A DNA stretch of 64,000 bases from the NCBI RefSeq assembly GCF_047511655.1, contig NC_133389.1, positions 39,415,295-39,479,294 of the forward strand, in the 5' to 3' direction. A model generated the notes under the pieces. It had not been told where the DNA came from and searched no databases. It saw nothing but the letters and a program-made list of their open reading frames with translations. The position numbers and the translations under genes are program-made. The stretch is from Castor canadensis. Its lineage: Eukaryota > Chordata > Mammalia > Rodentia > Castoridae. Shown here piece by piece: positions 44,660-56,485 of the stretch. Position 1 is the stretch's first letter; the number at the start of each line of letters is the position of its first letter.

Positions 44660-44758
44660 ATATGCATAGGGATTTTGTTGGGATCTAAAACCTACTCTTG
44701 AGCTATATACCATGACCAAGTGGAATTTGTCCCAGGAATTCAAGGTTGGTTTCATATC
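44660..44758 (+). repeat. Old L1 RT fragment, left piece
   Basis: 'CATGACCAAGTGGAATTTGT' with 'CCCAGGAATTCAAGGTTGGT' is the classic L1 RT stretch in decayed form. It is interrupted by an MLT1-like LTR and resumes at 45277. Confidence 0.75.
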
Positions 44759-45276
44759 TGTTATGGATTGAATTATATTCCTCCAAAATTCATGTTCAAG
44801 CTCCAATATGACTATAATTGGAGCTATGGCTTTTAGAAGGCAACTAAAGTTAGATGAGTCATAAAGGTGGGATTGTAATCCAAGAGGATTGATGGCTTTA
44901 TAAGAAGAAGAGATTTCTAGTGTGGTAGTGTGCCTGTAGTATCAGCTACTATGGAGACTGAAGCTGGAGGACCATTTGAACATAAGATTGAGGTCAGCCT
45001 TGGCAACATAGCAAGACCCCATCTAAAAAATAAATAGAGAAATCAATTAAAAAATGAAGAAAGAAAGAGGTTGAAAGAGGAATTTGTTTCTCTGACACAT
45101 GGGAACACAGAATAAGCTGTCTAGAATCCAGGAAGAAAGCATTCACCAGAACTTGATAATGTCATCACCCTGATCTCAGACTTCCACCCTCAAGAAAAAT
45201 GACTAAATAAATTTCTGTTGTTAAAATCATCTGATCTATAGTTTTTTTAAACTACAGCAGCCTGAGCTAACTAATA
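44759..45276 (+). repeat. MLT1-like LTR inserted in old L1
   Basis: It starts 'TGTTATGGATTGAATTATAT' and 'TCCTCCAAAATTCATGTTCA', and ends 'ATAAATTTCTGTTGTTAAAA' with 'CAGCAGCCTGAGCTAACTAA', matching both ends of an MLT1 LTR. A B1-like SINE (44928-45035) sits inside it. The old L1 flanks it on both sides, giving a three-level nest. Confidence 0.75.
44928..45035 (+). repeat. B1-like SINE
   Basis: 'TGTGGTAGTGTGCCTGTAGT', 'ATCAGCTACTATGGAGACTG' and 'GCAAGACCCCATCTAAAAAA' mark a single B1-like unit. Confidence 0.75.
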
Positions 45277-45684
45277 AAATATCCAAAACTTAATTCATGC
45301 CCTGTAATACAATATATGAAAAGAATAAAGAAAAAAAACTGCATGATCTCAATAGAGAAAAATTTTACAAAATCCAACACCCTCTCGTAGGAAAAACAGT
45401 CAGTAAACTAGGGAAACTGCCTCACATGATAAAGGACGTCTATGAAAAATCCACAGCCAACTCTGACTTGATGGCAAAAGAATGAAAGCTTTCACCCTGA
45501 GGTCAGGATCAAAACAAGGGTGTCTGCTTGTCCTACTCCTACTCAGTTTTGGAATAGAGTATCTAGCCTGGGCAATTAGGCAAGAACATGAAATAAAAGG
45601 CAACCAGATTAGAAGGCAGAAGTAGAAATAGGCCACATACTCTTGTATATAGAAAATCCTGAGGCATCTGCTAAAAACTGTTAG
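45277..45684 (+). pseudogene. Old L1 RT fragment, right piece
   Basis: It continues the L1 RT with 'GCATGATCTCAATAGAGAAA', 'AAATCCACAGCCAACTCTGA', 'GGTCAGGATCAAAACAAGGG' and 'GCAATTAGGCAAGAACATGA'. The frame at 45297-45485 covers part of it but is broken. Much older than the young L1s. Confidence 0.75.
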
Positions 45685-45910
45685 AACTGGGCAGTTCTAA
45701 TCCAGGCTCACTCCTGTAATCTAGCTATCTGGGAGGCTAAGATCAGAAGATGGAGGTTCAAGGCCACCATCAACAAATACTTCATGAGACACCACCTACA
45801 GGAAAAATAACCAGAGCAAAATGGACTGGAGGTGTGGCTCCAGGGGTTGAGTGCTTTTTTTGCAAGTGTGAAGCCCTGAGCTCAAGCCCAAGGTCCACCA
45901 AAAAACAAAA
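45685..45910 (+). repeat. B1-ID SINE
   Basis: The B1 half ('TCTAATCCAGGCTCACTCCT', 'TATCTGGGAGGCTAAGATCA'), a linker 'AATAACCAGAGCAAAATGGA', the ID half ('GGAGGTGTGGCTCCAGGGGT', 'CCTGAGCTCAAGCCCAAGGT') and an A-rich tail. Confidence 0.85.
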
Positions 45911-45986
45911 ACAACACTTATTAGAGCTAGTAAATAGGTTCAGGAAAGTTTCAGAACACAAGATCAATATAAAAAATCAATTGTAG

Positions 45987-46088
45987 GACTGGAAGCATGT
46001 CTCAAGTGGTAGAGTGCTTACTTATCTAGCAAGTGCAAGGCCCTAAGTTCATACCCTATACCATCAAAAAATGCAAATTAAAAAAAAT
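45987..46088 (+). repeat. ID-like SINE
   Basis: 'AAGCATGTCTCAAGTGGTAG', 'AAGGCCCTAAGTTCATACCC', then an A-rich tail. Confidence 0.83.
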
Positions 46089-46261
46089 CAGTTGTATTCC
46101 TATAAAACCCAAGCTTTCATTGTGTGAAAATCAGGTCTATGGCTAGATCCAGTCCTTGGCTCCCTCTCCATTCTTCATGACTGCTCCCAAATGAGCAGCA
46201 GTGACATCAAAGCCTTTCTCTCCTCCTCAGTACTTCTGGGTCCTACGCAACACCACACCTG

Positions 46262-46475
46262 GATGACAGGTTCCCAGAGTGTGGCCTGCTGAGCATCAGC
46301 ATCAGAATCAGCTGGGAGTGGGAGACAATTCAGGCAGGTTTGTGGGCTCCACCCCAGGTCTCCTGTCTAGACCCTCCTCCAGTGGGGCCCAGAGACCTGC
46401 ACTGTAGCTAGCATCTGGGGAGAACCTTGGGCAAGTTGATGTTCAGTGACTACTACCTGAGAGTCACTAAACCAG
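46262..46475. repeat. MER5A-like DNA transposon remnant
   Basis: 'CAGAGTGTGGCCTGCTGAGC', 'ATCAGCATCAGAATCAGCTG', 'GGGCTCCACCCCAGG' and 'GTGGGGCCCAGAGACCTGCA' follow the order of MER5A, a non-autonomous hAT-Charlie element. Confidence 0.65.
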
Positions 46476-46639
46476 GGACCTGGATGCTGCCAGCGTGGCC
46501 ATCCTGTGTGGTTTCACCTTCACTAATGGTTTCAACTCCACAAGAGGCTTTGCTAACCAAATGGCCCCAGAAATGGCATACCCAGTGAGAATCACTTGCC
46601 TATTTCTGGAGGTAGATTCTTGTCTGCACTATATGCATA

Positions 46640-46758
46640 ATAGTTTTCTTGTTGTTTTTATAGTCAGTCTTGCTGTATAGACCAGGGAAACCTAGAACTT
46701 GCAATCCTCCAAGTCCTGAGGTTGTGACTATAGGCGTGTACCACCATGCCGGGCTTCC
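46640..46758 (-). repeat. B1-like SINE, reverse
   Basis: 'GTCAGTCTTGCTGTATAGAC', 'CTAGAACTTGCAATCCTCC' and 'TATAGGCGTGTACCACCATG' are the reverse complement of a B1 monomer without an ID part. Confidence 0.82.
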
Positions 46759-48461
46759 ATGACAGTTAGAATTAGCTTAACACACAACAGCTCTTGTTCA
46801 TTGAGTCCCTGGTCATGTTGACATGGTGCCAGATTCTATCCAGACATTATCTTGGACAGTGTAAACCTCATTTGATCTGTGGGGTTTCTATGACCAGGCC
46901 CAATCCAAACAGCAGAGATTACATCTGATCTTACCAATAAGATCAGATCCATACATGGAAGAAGTTATATAAACTGTGATGGCTAAATAAAGAATCTCAA
47001 CTTGTTGAGGTATCCACATTGTGTTTCCAATAACTGCCAGCAAGTTTGCTCTTTCAAACTCCTGGCTTCCCTACCACCATCACCACATGGGTATCTCCTC
47101 CCTTAATTCCTAAACTATTCAGAGTGTGAGGTCACCAGCATACCTTTTCTTCAACTAAGGGCTTCAGTTACTAATTCTGGAAAAGCAGGGATTCTGCTAT
47201 TTCTGGAAAAACCTCCCTGGGCTTCTTATCACACTGTTTTTTAGAGTTTAGCCTCCTCTTTTTATTTTGAAATTTAGGAATATAAAAAAAAATAGCTATA
47301 CTACCACCTCAGACTGGGAGTCTGCAATTTGTTGTAGTCCTTTGGATTTTCACTGAAGAATTTGGTCCTCAGATTTGACGACTTGAAAACTCTGTTCTGA
47401 GTTCTTCATCTCACCTGCTCAGAGAACTCACCCTGACACAGGTTTAGCACACCTATGGGATGGACAGTTCACTTAAAATGGGGGATACTTACCTCTAGAT
47501 CTCCTTCTAGTGGTCTGCACAATTTTGCTAGACCAAGTGAGAAATCAGAATCAGACTGAGTGAGGTGCCAAGTCTACACAACATAGGCTGTATCAGTGAG
47601 TTCGGGAGCCCAGTGGAGTGTCTTTCTCTACTCCATGGATTTTTTTCATGTAAATCCCATAGCTGACTGGTCCATGAGAATAGAAGCATCTTCCCTGGAG
47701 TTCACTGCTGGATTCTAGCAGGCCTCAAGTCCCTCTTCCATTTCTTTCTCTGCTGGGCAAGAAATTCTATACACACTCCTGGCCTCCTCCCACCCCTGCC
47801 CTGAACAGAGGTGCATTACTCAAATTCAAAGACACTACTGGTGGTCTTTATTCATGGAGAGCACAGGTCTTATGTAAGGGAATAAGGATGCAGTTCTTGT
47901 GCTGTGGTCTTTCTCCTTTCTTCTATCCTGGATTCAGGAGGCAAAAAGGGGCAAGAGGTAGACAGTTCTCTCAGGGAAGAAAATCTGGGTCCTCCCTCTT
48001 TTTTCACTTTTTGGATTCCCACTCTGCTCCCATAGGTGTGCCCTGTGCTGAGGAAGCTGTGGAAAGCCTTTCTGCTCTCCTGGCCTGGCCATAGGACACA
48101 TGCTCTCCTGTCCCTCTGGTGCATGGCAGTGGTAAGGCTGCCCAAGGCATGTGGGTCTAAAACAATATAAACAGAGTCATTTCGGCTCCAGACTTTTAAG
48201 GCACATCTTCCTTTTTTATATTATTAAGGAAAGTTTCAAATATACACCGTGATAGGCAAAATTCTTAAGACACTACCACAATCTCCACTACTCTGTGTTA
48301 TATCCATGATTAGTTTTCACTACATGGCAAAGGTGAAACCAATGTAGTTAAGGTCTCTAACCAATTGACTTTAAGTTAATCAGAAGAGCAATTTACTTGG
48401 GTAGGCATGACCTAATTGAATTAACTCTTGAAAAAGAAACTCACAGTAACAGAATTTCTTT
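46759..48461. other. No recognised feature
   Basis: About 1.7 kb with no recognised gene. An LTR-like A-rich stretch ('GATGGCTAAATAAAGAATCT') at 46978-47000 is not enough to call an element. Confidence 0.35.
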
Positions 48462-48542
48462 CCTTCCTTCCTCCCTTCCTGCCTTCCTCTCTCCTTTCCT
48501 CCTTCCCTCCACCCCTCCCTCCCTCCCATCTTCCTTCCTTCT
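48462..48542. repeat. (TTCC)n / pyrimidine tract
   Basis: About 80 bp of nearly pure pyrimidine, mostly TTCC and CCTT units with CCTCC changes. Its purine strand could form a triplex. Confidence 0.92.
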
Positions 48543-49050
48543 AGTAGTACTGGGGATCACACAGGGCTCACACATGTAAGGCAAGCAATGTACTACTTGA
48601 GCCATGCCCCCAGCCCTTTTGCTTATACGGCTTGAACTCACAATTTCTCATTTGTTGGGCAGGTGCTTTACTGTTTGAGCCACACCACCAGTCATTTTTG
48701 CTCTGGTTATTTTGGAAAATAGGGTCTTGCTTTTGCCCAGGCCAGCCTGGACTGTGAGCCTCCTGTTTTAAGCTTCTCACTGTATCTGGGATGACAGGTA
48801 CATGCCACCACACCCACCTTTTCTTTTCCATTGAGATAGGGTCTCATAAACTTTTTTGTCTGAGTTGGCCTAGAACCATGATCCAACCAATCTCAGCCTC
48901 CCAAGTAGTTAGGATTACAGGCTTGAGCCACTGGCCCTTGGCTAGTTTGTTTTTCAGATAAAGTCTTGCACTAACTTTACAGCCTCTATCCTCCTGTCTT
49001 GGCCTTCTGAGAAGCTAGGATTCCAGGAATGCCCTGCCACACCCAGCTTC
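48543..49050 (-). repeat. Tandem cluster of reverse ID and B1 SINEs
   Basis: In order on the plus strand: an ID-like unit (48543-48618), a second ID-like unit with a B1-like unit (48619-48825), a further B1-like unit (48826-48942) and another decayed B1-like unit (48943-49050). At least two insertion events are needed. Confidence 0.78.
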
Positions 49051-49059
49051 AGAGTCTCT

Positions 49060-49382
49060 TTCCTCTACACACTCTAATGATGCAGGCATGTTGTAAACTG
49101 CCTAAGGAGAGCAGCTGCTAACAGAGGCCTGATCTCAATCCTACAACTACAAGGACCTAAATTTTTCCAACAAATTGAGTGAACATTCTTGCCAAGTTGG
49201 TGGTTCATATGGGAATGCAGCTCAGCCCATGCCTTTACTGAGGCCTGTGAGTTCCCAAGCAAAGGACCCAGCAAAGTGTGCCTGTACGCCTAACCCATTG
49301 AAACTGGGAGAAATAAGCATGTGCTCCTTTCAGTTGCTAATTTTGTGGTGATTTGATGTGCAGTGATAGGAAACTGGTACAC
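49060..49382 (+). repeat. MLT1-like LTR 3' end
   Basis: The end 'GAGAAATAAGCATGTGCTCC', 'AATTTTGTGGTGATTTGATG' and 'CAGTGATAGGAAACTGGTAC' matches the 3' end of MLT1-type LTRs. Confidence 0.5.
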
Positions 49383-49900
49383 ACATAAAGGTAGAGAGAC
49401 TAGCACAATGCAGTGTTACTCAAACTATGGTCCATGGGTCCATGTTGTCCAGTATATTTCTGATGCAGGGGGAGATGCATACAGAAACTGAGAGGAAACA
49501 CTGAGAAGCTTTCATAGTATCTTGTTATCACCACCATATCCAAGGGCACAATCACTGGACACATCTCAGTTTGGATGTATATTGTGTAACATGTCTGGTA
49601 GGTACATGTTATAACATCTATTGTTTTAAGTCTAGTTTGATGATTGAAATGCAAACATGTGGAAATGTAAGAATTTATTTATGCTTGTGGCTTATTTTTA
49701 AAGTTTTATTAAAGCTTGCTTGTTTTTAAATTTAGGAAATTGAGAGTTAAAGTAGGGAGGAAACAGTTCAACTATTTATTTTTACCCCTGTGCTATTTTA
49801 ACTCCATATTTCAATGGCCTAGCTTGATATATATACTTGATATATATGCTTAGTGATAAAAAACCAAAAACATCCCAAAGAAAAAATAAACCTAGTAAAG
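49383..49900. other. No recognised feature, AT-rich
   Basis: AT-rich sequence without a recognised gene or repeat. Confidence 0.35.
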
Positions 49901-49919
49901 AATTTTTCATTTTAACTCA

Positions 49920-50500
49920 AAGAATGTGCAGACTTACGAATATAGTAATTCTATAACATGTCAATTTGAACAGGATGCAAATGAAGAATTCTTTTTAGCA
50001 TTGTTGACAATCAACCCAACCAGTTCTGGACTATATAACACTATGAAAGAATACACTGTTAACAAATGTGGCTTGGAACTTAAATTTGGTGCAGAAACAG
50101 TGCTCCGACAATAGCTGCAATGACAGGAGGATGTTCTGGGGCAGTCATCCGGATTAAGGAGTTTGTGACAGAATATAAACCAATGCTGCCCTTGCTTCCT
50201 TCATTGAGAAAGTCTTGCTACCAAAAACAAAAAAATCAGGTGAGCAGATTGTGCATTCAGTGATGAATTAAGAACTTGTAAATTATATAAAGGCAAATGC
50301 ATAAAATTCAAAATTATCCTCCTTTTGTGTGAAATGTGGAAGCGAAGCATAATAATCTCTCCCTGCCTGTAATGATTGTTGGGGAAAGAATTCTGTCAGT
50401 AATAAAATACAGACAAAATTATGTTTCTGCAAGACAAGGCATCAGTTTCGATCCAATGTTTAAAGATGTGATTTGGACATCTAGACTTGCTGATTTGTCT
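49920..50500 (+). pseudogene. Possible decayed coding-like sequence, unidentified
   Basis: Plus-strand frames 49926-50114 and 50336-50524, and an out-of-frame stretch between them (about 50125-50190, reading AMTGGCSGAVIRIKEF), have protein-like composition despite stops and frame changes. I could not name the parent gene. It may be an old processed pseudogene or part of a domesticated or DNA-transposon gene; chance is also possible. Confidence 0.3.
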
Positions 50501-50504
50501 CTTG

Positions 50505-50632
50505 TTTTGTTGGGTGGGTGGTGAGAGACAAGGTCTCACTATACAGCCCAGGCTAGAGTAGAACTTTTGTTCCTCCGGGCTCACCCTCCTAAGTGCTGGG
50601 ATTGCAGGGGTGTACTACCATGTCCAGATAGG
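50505..50632 (-). repeat. B1-like SINE, reverse
   Basis: 'GACAAGGTCTCACTATACAG', 'CCCAGGCTAGAGTAGAACTT', 'TAAGTGCTGGGATTGCAGGG' and 'GTGTACTACCATG' give a clean reverse B1 monomer. Its right flank continues with 'GGAATTTTTATTGATC'. Confidence 0.9.
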
Positions 50633-51182
50633 AATTTTTATTGATCTTGAAACTTCTATAAAAGGAAGGACTACAACAAAAGATCAAAAGGTAAACTCAA
50701 AGTTTGAATTCTATGTATTTTAAGGGATGAAGATGATGACCTATTACCATACACCTGTACACCTGTAGTTTTGGATTCTATTTTCCATCAAAAGGTAATT
50801 CACACATAAGAAATCTATGGCTTTGGAATCTATCTCTTTCACCAAAACACATGGATAATTGCACTATAACTGTAGAATATACTGTGGAGCTGGCTACTGA
50901 TTAAGTACTGAAGATGAATTTTGAAATAAAAAGAATTATTGACTTCATTTTGGATAAAAGTTAAAAGTGAATATTCTGAGCTTGCTGTAATTACTTTAAA
51001 ATCTCTTCTGCCATTCCCACTGACACATCTCTGTGAGACAGAATTCTCTCTAGGAGGGCCATGACAAAGAAACAGGAAACCTAGATGTATGTCATCTCCA
51101 TGAGTAGAGTTGTCATCAGTCCCAACTGGATTAGTTGATTGACAAGCAGGAAGCAAGCTCACGTGTCTCATTGGAAACTTTA

Positions 51183-51248
51183 AATATTGAGCTGGGTAGT
51201 TAGTGGTAGGGTACTTGCCTAGCATGCACAAGGCCTTGGGTTCTATCA
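51183..51248 (+). repeat. ID element fragment
   Basis: 'GTTAGTGGTAGGGTACTTGC' and 'CTAGCATGCACAAGGCCTTG' with 'GGTTCTATC': an ID unit lacking a clear tail. Confidence 0.8.
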
Positions 51249-51261
51249 AAACTTTAAATAT

Positions 51262-51483
51262 TGGGCCAAGTGCAGTTGTGTACATGTGTAATTCAAGCTA
51301 CTTGGGAGGCGGAAATAGAAGGATTAGGAGTTCCAGGCCTGCCTGGGAAAATTAGCCTAAGACCTTCTCTGAAATCAAACTAAAAGAAAAGGACTGGGGG
51401 CAAGGCTCAAGTGGTAGAACACTTGCTTACCAAGTGCAAGGGTCTGAGTTCAATCCTCAATACTGCAAAAAAAAAAAAAAAAG
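51262..51483 (+). repeat. B1-ID SINE
   Basis: The B1 half ('GTGTAATTCAAGCTACTTGG'), the ID half ('GGGGGCAAGGCTCAAGTGGT', 'GAGTTCAATCCTCAATACTG') and an A tail of about 18 bp at 51465-51482, among the cleanest in the window. Confidence 0.88.
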
Positions 51484-51789
51484 AATGTGCACAAAGGTAA
51501 TTTGATATGGAGAATTGCTGTCATACCAATAACTTCCTAAGTTATGACTGAGGAATGACAGTCATGAATGCAGTAGCAGTTCCCATATTTATTCCTGTAT
51601 ACACACATCAATGGAAAACGTGGTCTAAAAATTCATTTGCCTTTACCTATGGTAGGTTTTATTTTGATTATATTTAATATTTTATGTCTATTGAATCCAA
51701 TGAAAAATTTGACATGTTCAATTTTTGTATCATTTTATTTTGGCAATTACTTTTATTGTATTTTATAAAAGTACTGGACTTAGATAAAT

Positions 51790-53400
51790 TGGAAATCTTA
51801 ATAACAGCAAACCTTTCAGGTGGGTGAGATGCCATGAGGGTGTAAAGCCACAGGGGTTACAGTGGCTACTACAAAACCCCACTTTCACCATTCTTAGATA
51901 TTTTCCCACTTATTGCTTTTTACTGGAATATTTTAAAGCAAATCCTAGACACAATAAAATTTTATATACAAAGATTTCATGTACAAAACTTTATATATAC
52001 CACTCTAAAAGTAATGTCTTAAAAATATACAAAGACTTCAATATATAGCTCTAAAAACAATGTGTTAAAAATTATAACCACAACCACTAACCAAATCTAA
52101 TATTTGGTTAGTATTTACTTTTCCCTGGTTATCTCAAATGCAAACAAGGTTTGTACTCACATCTGGTTGATCATTTCAAGTCTCCTTTGATCCAACGGTT
52201 CCCTCTTCTCTTTTTGAAAATCTTTTTTTCTTTTTTTGGTTGGGTACTGGTGGTTCACAGCAGTAATCGTTGATACTTGGTAGGTGAGTTTGTGAGGCTC
52301 AAAGTTCAAGTTCAGCCTAGGCAAATAGTTCTTGAGACCTCATCTCCAAAACAACCAGACCAAGATAGACTGGAGATGTGGCTCAAGTGGTAGAATGCCT
52401 GCTTTGCAAGCACTAAGCCCTGAGTTCAAACCCCAGTCTCACAAAAAAATCCCCAAACTTCATTCTTTCTCTTTTTTAAAATCATATGGTTGGTAAAGAA
52501 ACAGAGTCACTTCTCCTATGGAAATTTCCATAGGATTCTGGATTTGGCCTATTGCTTCCTGGGTCTGTTAACCTGTTACTCTATTTCTGGCAGTTCCTAT
52601 CTCCTTGGAGGTATCAGAGGCTTTATTAGCTTCAGGTGTGTGTGAGTGTGTGCACACAAGATCATTTCCTAGGTGGTGTTCTATGCTTCTAATGCATGAG
52701 CCCGGGAGACAGTAAGAGTGGTTGCCTAATTTTAGTGATACCAAATGACACTAATCAGTGAGCTGTTTCTTTCTCTGATCCATCCATTATAATATCTTTC
52801 ATTGGTTCTTCCTTAATGGTTAGCAGCCATTAATTATTGCTACTTAGATTCATTTTTTCACTGGTATTTGCAAAATAGTGATTTTTCTCATTATCTCAGT
52901 GTCTCTTCATTTATTAGCTTGAATGGCTTTCTACAGAGAGAAACATCCCTCTTTAATTGCCTATCTTGAAACACAGTCTGTAAAGGGAAGCAGGATAAAT
53001 GTTTGATTCTTTCCTTCCTTTTGTCAATTTTCAAAATAAATTTGTGCCTTAGTAATCTCCCAAGGTGACCAATTAATTTTGTTTTGTTTTGGATTTACTA
53101 AGTATCAATATGAACTCATAGATTTTAATATATTTCGTGTGCCATCATTATTCAAATGGTTTTATCTTCAGAATGGGGAGTTATTTGAGTTGGCCCTTGG
53201 TTCTTTTTTTTTTTTGGCAACACTCTGGTAGTCTTTGAGAGCTCCTTCTTTTTAGGTGTGAGAGGCTGTCTCAGGCTCTTCCTGTACAATTTCAGCCCCA
53301 GACATGAAACCAGCCATGTCTGCAAGGAACTCTGGTTCCTTTTACTGGGAGTTGTAATTTATGAGCCATAAGGTGGTGTTCCATAGGTCTAACTTGTTTA
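51790..53400. repeat. Ancient interspersed repeat, second copy (probable L1M 3' UTR type)
   Basis: Long AT-rich decayed element interrupted by a SINE at 52245-52450. Blocks near 53105 ('ATGAACTCATAGATTTTAAT'), 53255 ('GTGTGAGAGGCTGTCTCAGG') and 53325 ('AGGAACTCTGGTTCCTTTTA') line up in order with 28900-29590. The family name is uncertain. Confidence 0.45.
52245..52450 (+). repeat. B1-ID SINE
   Basis: The B1 half is decayed ('TGATACTTGGTAGGTGAGTT'). The ID half is clear, with 'AGATGTGGCTCAAGTGGTAG' and 'CCTGAGTTCAAACCCCAGTC'. Confidence 0.86.
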
Positions 53401-53589
53401 AGCCCTTTTCTTATGCACCTGAAGAGCTCACTGAATTTGTTGTCATTTAGATCCAAGGCCAGTGCTTTGCTCTGAGAGTCCAGTATATATGATGCCCTCA
53501 GGGACCAATGAGAGAGACCTGGGTCTCCTGACCCAATGCCAGAAAAATAATGTTTGTACCACCCCTGAAACCCTAACTGACTTCATTCA

Positions 53590-53830
53590 TTCATTGATTC
53601 GTTTGAGGCTCTCGAGTTAGCAACAAACAAAACAGGCCTACTTCCTGCTGTCATGGAGATAATGTTCTGGTGAGGAGAAGACAACCAACAAGGAGACACA
53701 CAGCATTGAATGTGGGGGCTACTTTTTTTAAAGAGTGGTCCAATAAGCATTGGAGTGGAGACCTGACAAAAGTGAGGCAGGGGATGCCAGGCGGAAGTCT
53801 GGAGGAAAGTGTTGGGACACAGGACAGCTG
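53590..53830. repeat. Possible ancient interspersed repeat
   Basis: 'GCAACAAACAAAACAGGCCT' and 'TGTCATGGAGATAATGTTCT' resemble an old dispersed mammalian repeat that I cannot name. Perhaps the same family as 62840-63240. Confidence 0.35.
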
Positions 53831-54070
53831 CAGTGAGGGCCCTAGGTTAGAAGGTGCTTGCTGTGATTTCTAACACCAGAAATGCTGATAAAAATCTACT
53901 ATCCAAGGTTTCAACACATTTTGTAAGCTGCAAAATATTTTCTCACACTGAAGTTTCACAAGTTTGCAGCTTGGCTTTCACTAGTGATCTTTTCTGTAGT
54001 GACTTTTACACAATCACTTTTACGTCATCTTTCCTTCTCTCAATTGTCGTATTCTTAAAAATAGCCTTCT

Positions 54071-54152
54071 GGGACTAGAGATGTGGCTCAAGCAGTAAAG
54101 TACCTGTTTTGCAAGTGCAAAGCCTTGAGCTCAAACCCCTGTCCCACAAAAC
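54071..54152 (+). repeat. ID-like SINE
   Basis: 'AGATGTGGCTCAAGCAGTAA', 'AGCCTTGAGCTCAAACCCCT' and a short A-rich tail. Confidence 0.85.
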
Positions 54153-54213
54153 AAAACAGAGAAAAACCTTCCTAATTCAGACAGTATATAAATTCTTTCA
54201 GAACACACGGAAA

Positions 54214-54232
54214 ACACACACACACACACACG
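54214..54232. repeat. (CA)n microsatellite
   Basis: About nine CA units, then an A/C-rich continuation. Confidence 0.85.
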
Positions 54233-54669
54233 CAAAAACCACAACACAAAAATTAAGACAAAGCTGAAGCCACCTGTTATTCCCCACTTAGAATTAACCT
54301 TGCTTACATGGCAGTTTGTGCTTCTGAATTCTTTTTATAACAGTGCTGTCCAGCTGTGGGCTCTGGACCCTGCCTTCCCACTGTTAGCAAGGGCTTCCAA
54401 ACCTGTAGAGATTTCTAGATCGCACCTGTTCAATAGTTCTATCGTCGGAGCAGGACATCTAAGCTCTTGCTGAGCTATGGCTTCTACTGACTGGTTTGAA
54501 TTGTCCCTCCAGACCCAGAGGGTCATCCAGTGTGCCCTGTGTCCCTCCCTTCCCTCTCCCAGGGTACACAGCACAGCAGGAGTCCTGCTGTTGCCACATC
54601 ATCAATTGCATCTTGGTCAGACAGAAGTAACAAAAGAATCTGACCTCCCACCACTTTTCCTGCCTGCTG

Positions 54670-54681
54670 AGAGAGAGGGGG

Positions 54682-54714
<33 letters not shown>
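54670..54714. repeat. (GA)n microsatellite
   Basis: An uninterrupted purine tract (GAGAGA, with a G-run at 54678-54685). Mirror-symmetric, so it could form a triplex. Confidence 0.93.
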
Positions 54715-54716
<2 letters not shown>

Positions 54717-54739
54717 CCTATGGGGTGGGTGAGGTGATG

Positions 54740-55390
54740 AGGCAAGCAATATTTCAAAGGTAACAGTGAAGACAGAATTTAATCATTTCTTCTTGAACGG
54801 AAAGAACTTATTTGAGTGTAAAATAAGATTTTCATTTACTGACTGTGCTCTAATCACCCGAGGCCATGTATGGTATTACTGTAGAGAACTTGTTCATTTG
54901 CTGAGTTTCATCTCCAAACTCAGCACCTGTATATGTGAAATATTCTTAACATATGTGGAAATAAACAAAGACCTTCTGAATAAGAACAAGCAGAGGCCAT
55001 GCGTTTGGCTGTCTAACAAAGGAGTTGTCACAACCGCCATGACTTGTGTTGGCAGCAACTCAAGGGCAGGCAGGGGAGTTGGAACTCTTTATAGAGGAAA
55101 AGGGAAAGTTTGGGCGTGCTCTAATTGGAGGCCTGGAGGTAGACTGACTAGAAGGGGGGCATTTTATATGTCTGGCTTGGGGAGCTTGTTGGGCTTTCTT
55201 TGGTTGGTTCTGAGTTGAGGGGGTGGGAATGAAAAAGATAGGGAAGTCACAGTCATTGCCAAGTGCTGACCCCTCTGGGCTGATTGCTGCAGAGTGAGAC
55301 ATTTGGCTTCTGGGCTGGTTGCTATGGAAATTGTGGGTCAGAACTCCATTGTCATATGTTATCTGGCCATTGTCCATTTATATATTCAGT
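54740..55390. other. Unresolved stretch, possibly an LTR-type repeat at 55020-55390
   Basis: The second half contains 'GTGAGACATTTGGCTTCTGG' and 'GCTGGTTGCTATGGAAATTG' and looks like a dispersed repeat, but I cannot name it. The 150-codon frame at 54766-55218 crosses both parts without any domain and is not called. Confidence 0.3.
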
Positions 55391-56485
55391 CTTTTAAAAT
55401 GTTGTGTTTGAGTGCAGTGATGGAGAGAGATTTTACTTCAGAACCCCACAAGTTCTGTGGGGTAGGGTATTACAAGACAACTAACTCACATGTTTAATTT
55501 CTAGTAGTGATTATAGGCAGAGAGTTTCCTTATCAGTGAAATGGGAAAATATTATACTCATATAATTTTGATTGTTGAAAGAACAAGAAATATAAATGTA
55601 ACAGGTTTTCTACAAGGTCCTACCTAAACAAATGCTCTGTTAAAATTGCATTAAAGAGAGGTGACCAGTGCCTCTTCTGATGGTCACTCTGGGAGTTGAA
55701 GTCAGGGGCCTTTGCAGACTTGAAATTGTGAACACCGCTATTTTCTGAGGTTCAAAAAAGATCCAGTAAATGAAACTTGCCTCCAGCAACTTCGCTGAGG
55801 CAGAGGCTCCATGTGCACAGTGGCATTTGCCATCGCTTTGCAAACTTGTGTGGCCATCCCTGACAGGCTGATCACCAATCTGCATTTGTGATGGACTCAA
55901 TGGTGTGGTAGAAAACCAGATAAAGCCCTTAACAGTCCATGTCCCCATAATCCACACAGACAGCACTGCCAAGTCCTCAGCAAGTGCAAACAAGAATGCA
56001 CATCAAACAATACACCAATTTCCTGTGTATTATCTGGCATTAAATTTTCTGTAAAAGCCTCCAAAATAATGCACTTGGCAAGATCTTCTCTGGTAAATAC
56101 TTCTCCCCACTACTCCCGCCTTACCCCAGTGCCACACTCAGTGCTTGCTCTGCACACTGCCCATGACTGATCAGTCCAGGAACTTGGACTAGATACCATT
56201 TACGTTTAACCTAGGACCTAAATATCAGTAGATGCCACTCTATTCTTCCCCATGTTGGTCCACCTGACTGATAAAGCTGAATTCCATCAGCCACATGGAA
56301 CTTCATTCCTTAAAGTTTCCTACTCAGGCCTTATAGTAGGTTATTAAGGAAATATGTTACCCAGAATCTCAGTTGTGGCAGGGAGCTAGATAAGCCCATC
56401 TAACAAACCATATACAATGTTGTAGAGAGAAACATACTTTTTAAAGAGCTGGTTTCTACAGAAATATATATATCTAGATACACTT
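55391..56485. other. No recognised feature
   Basis: About 1.1 kb, unique-looking, with no gene or repeat recognised. The 117-codon minus frame at 55640-55993 has no domain. Confidence 0.35.

Noticed and set aside
54766..55218. 150-codon plus frame as a small gene
   Set aside because: No domain, no splice context, and it crosses what looks like a dispersed repeat in its second half.
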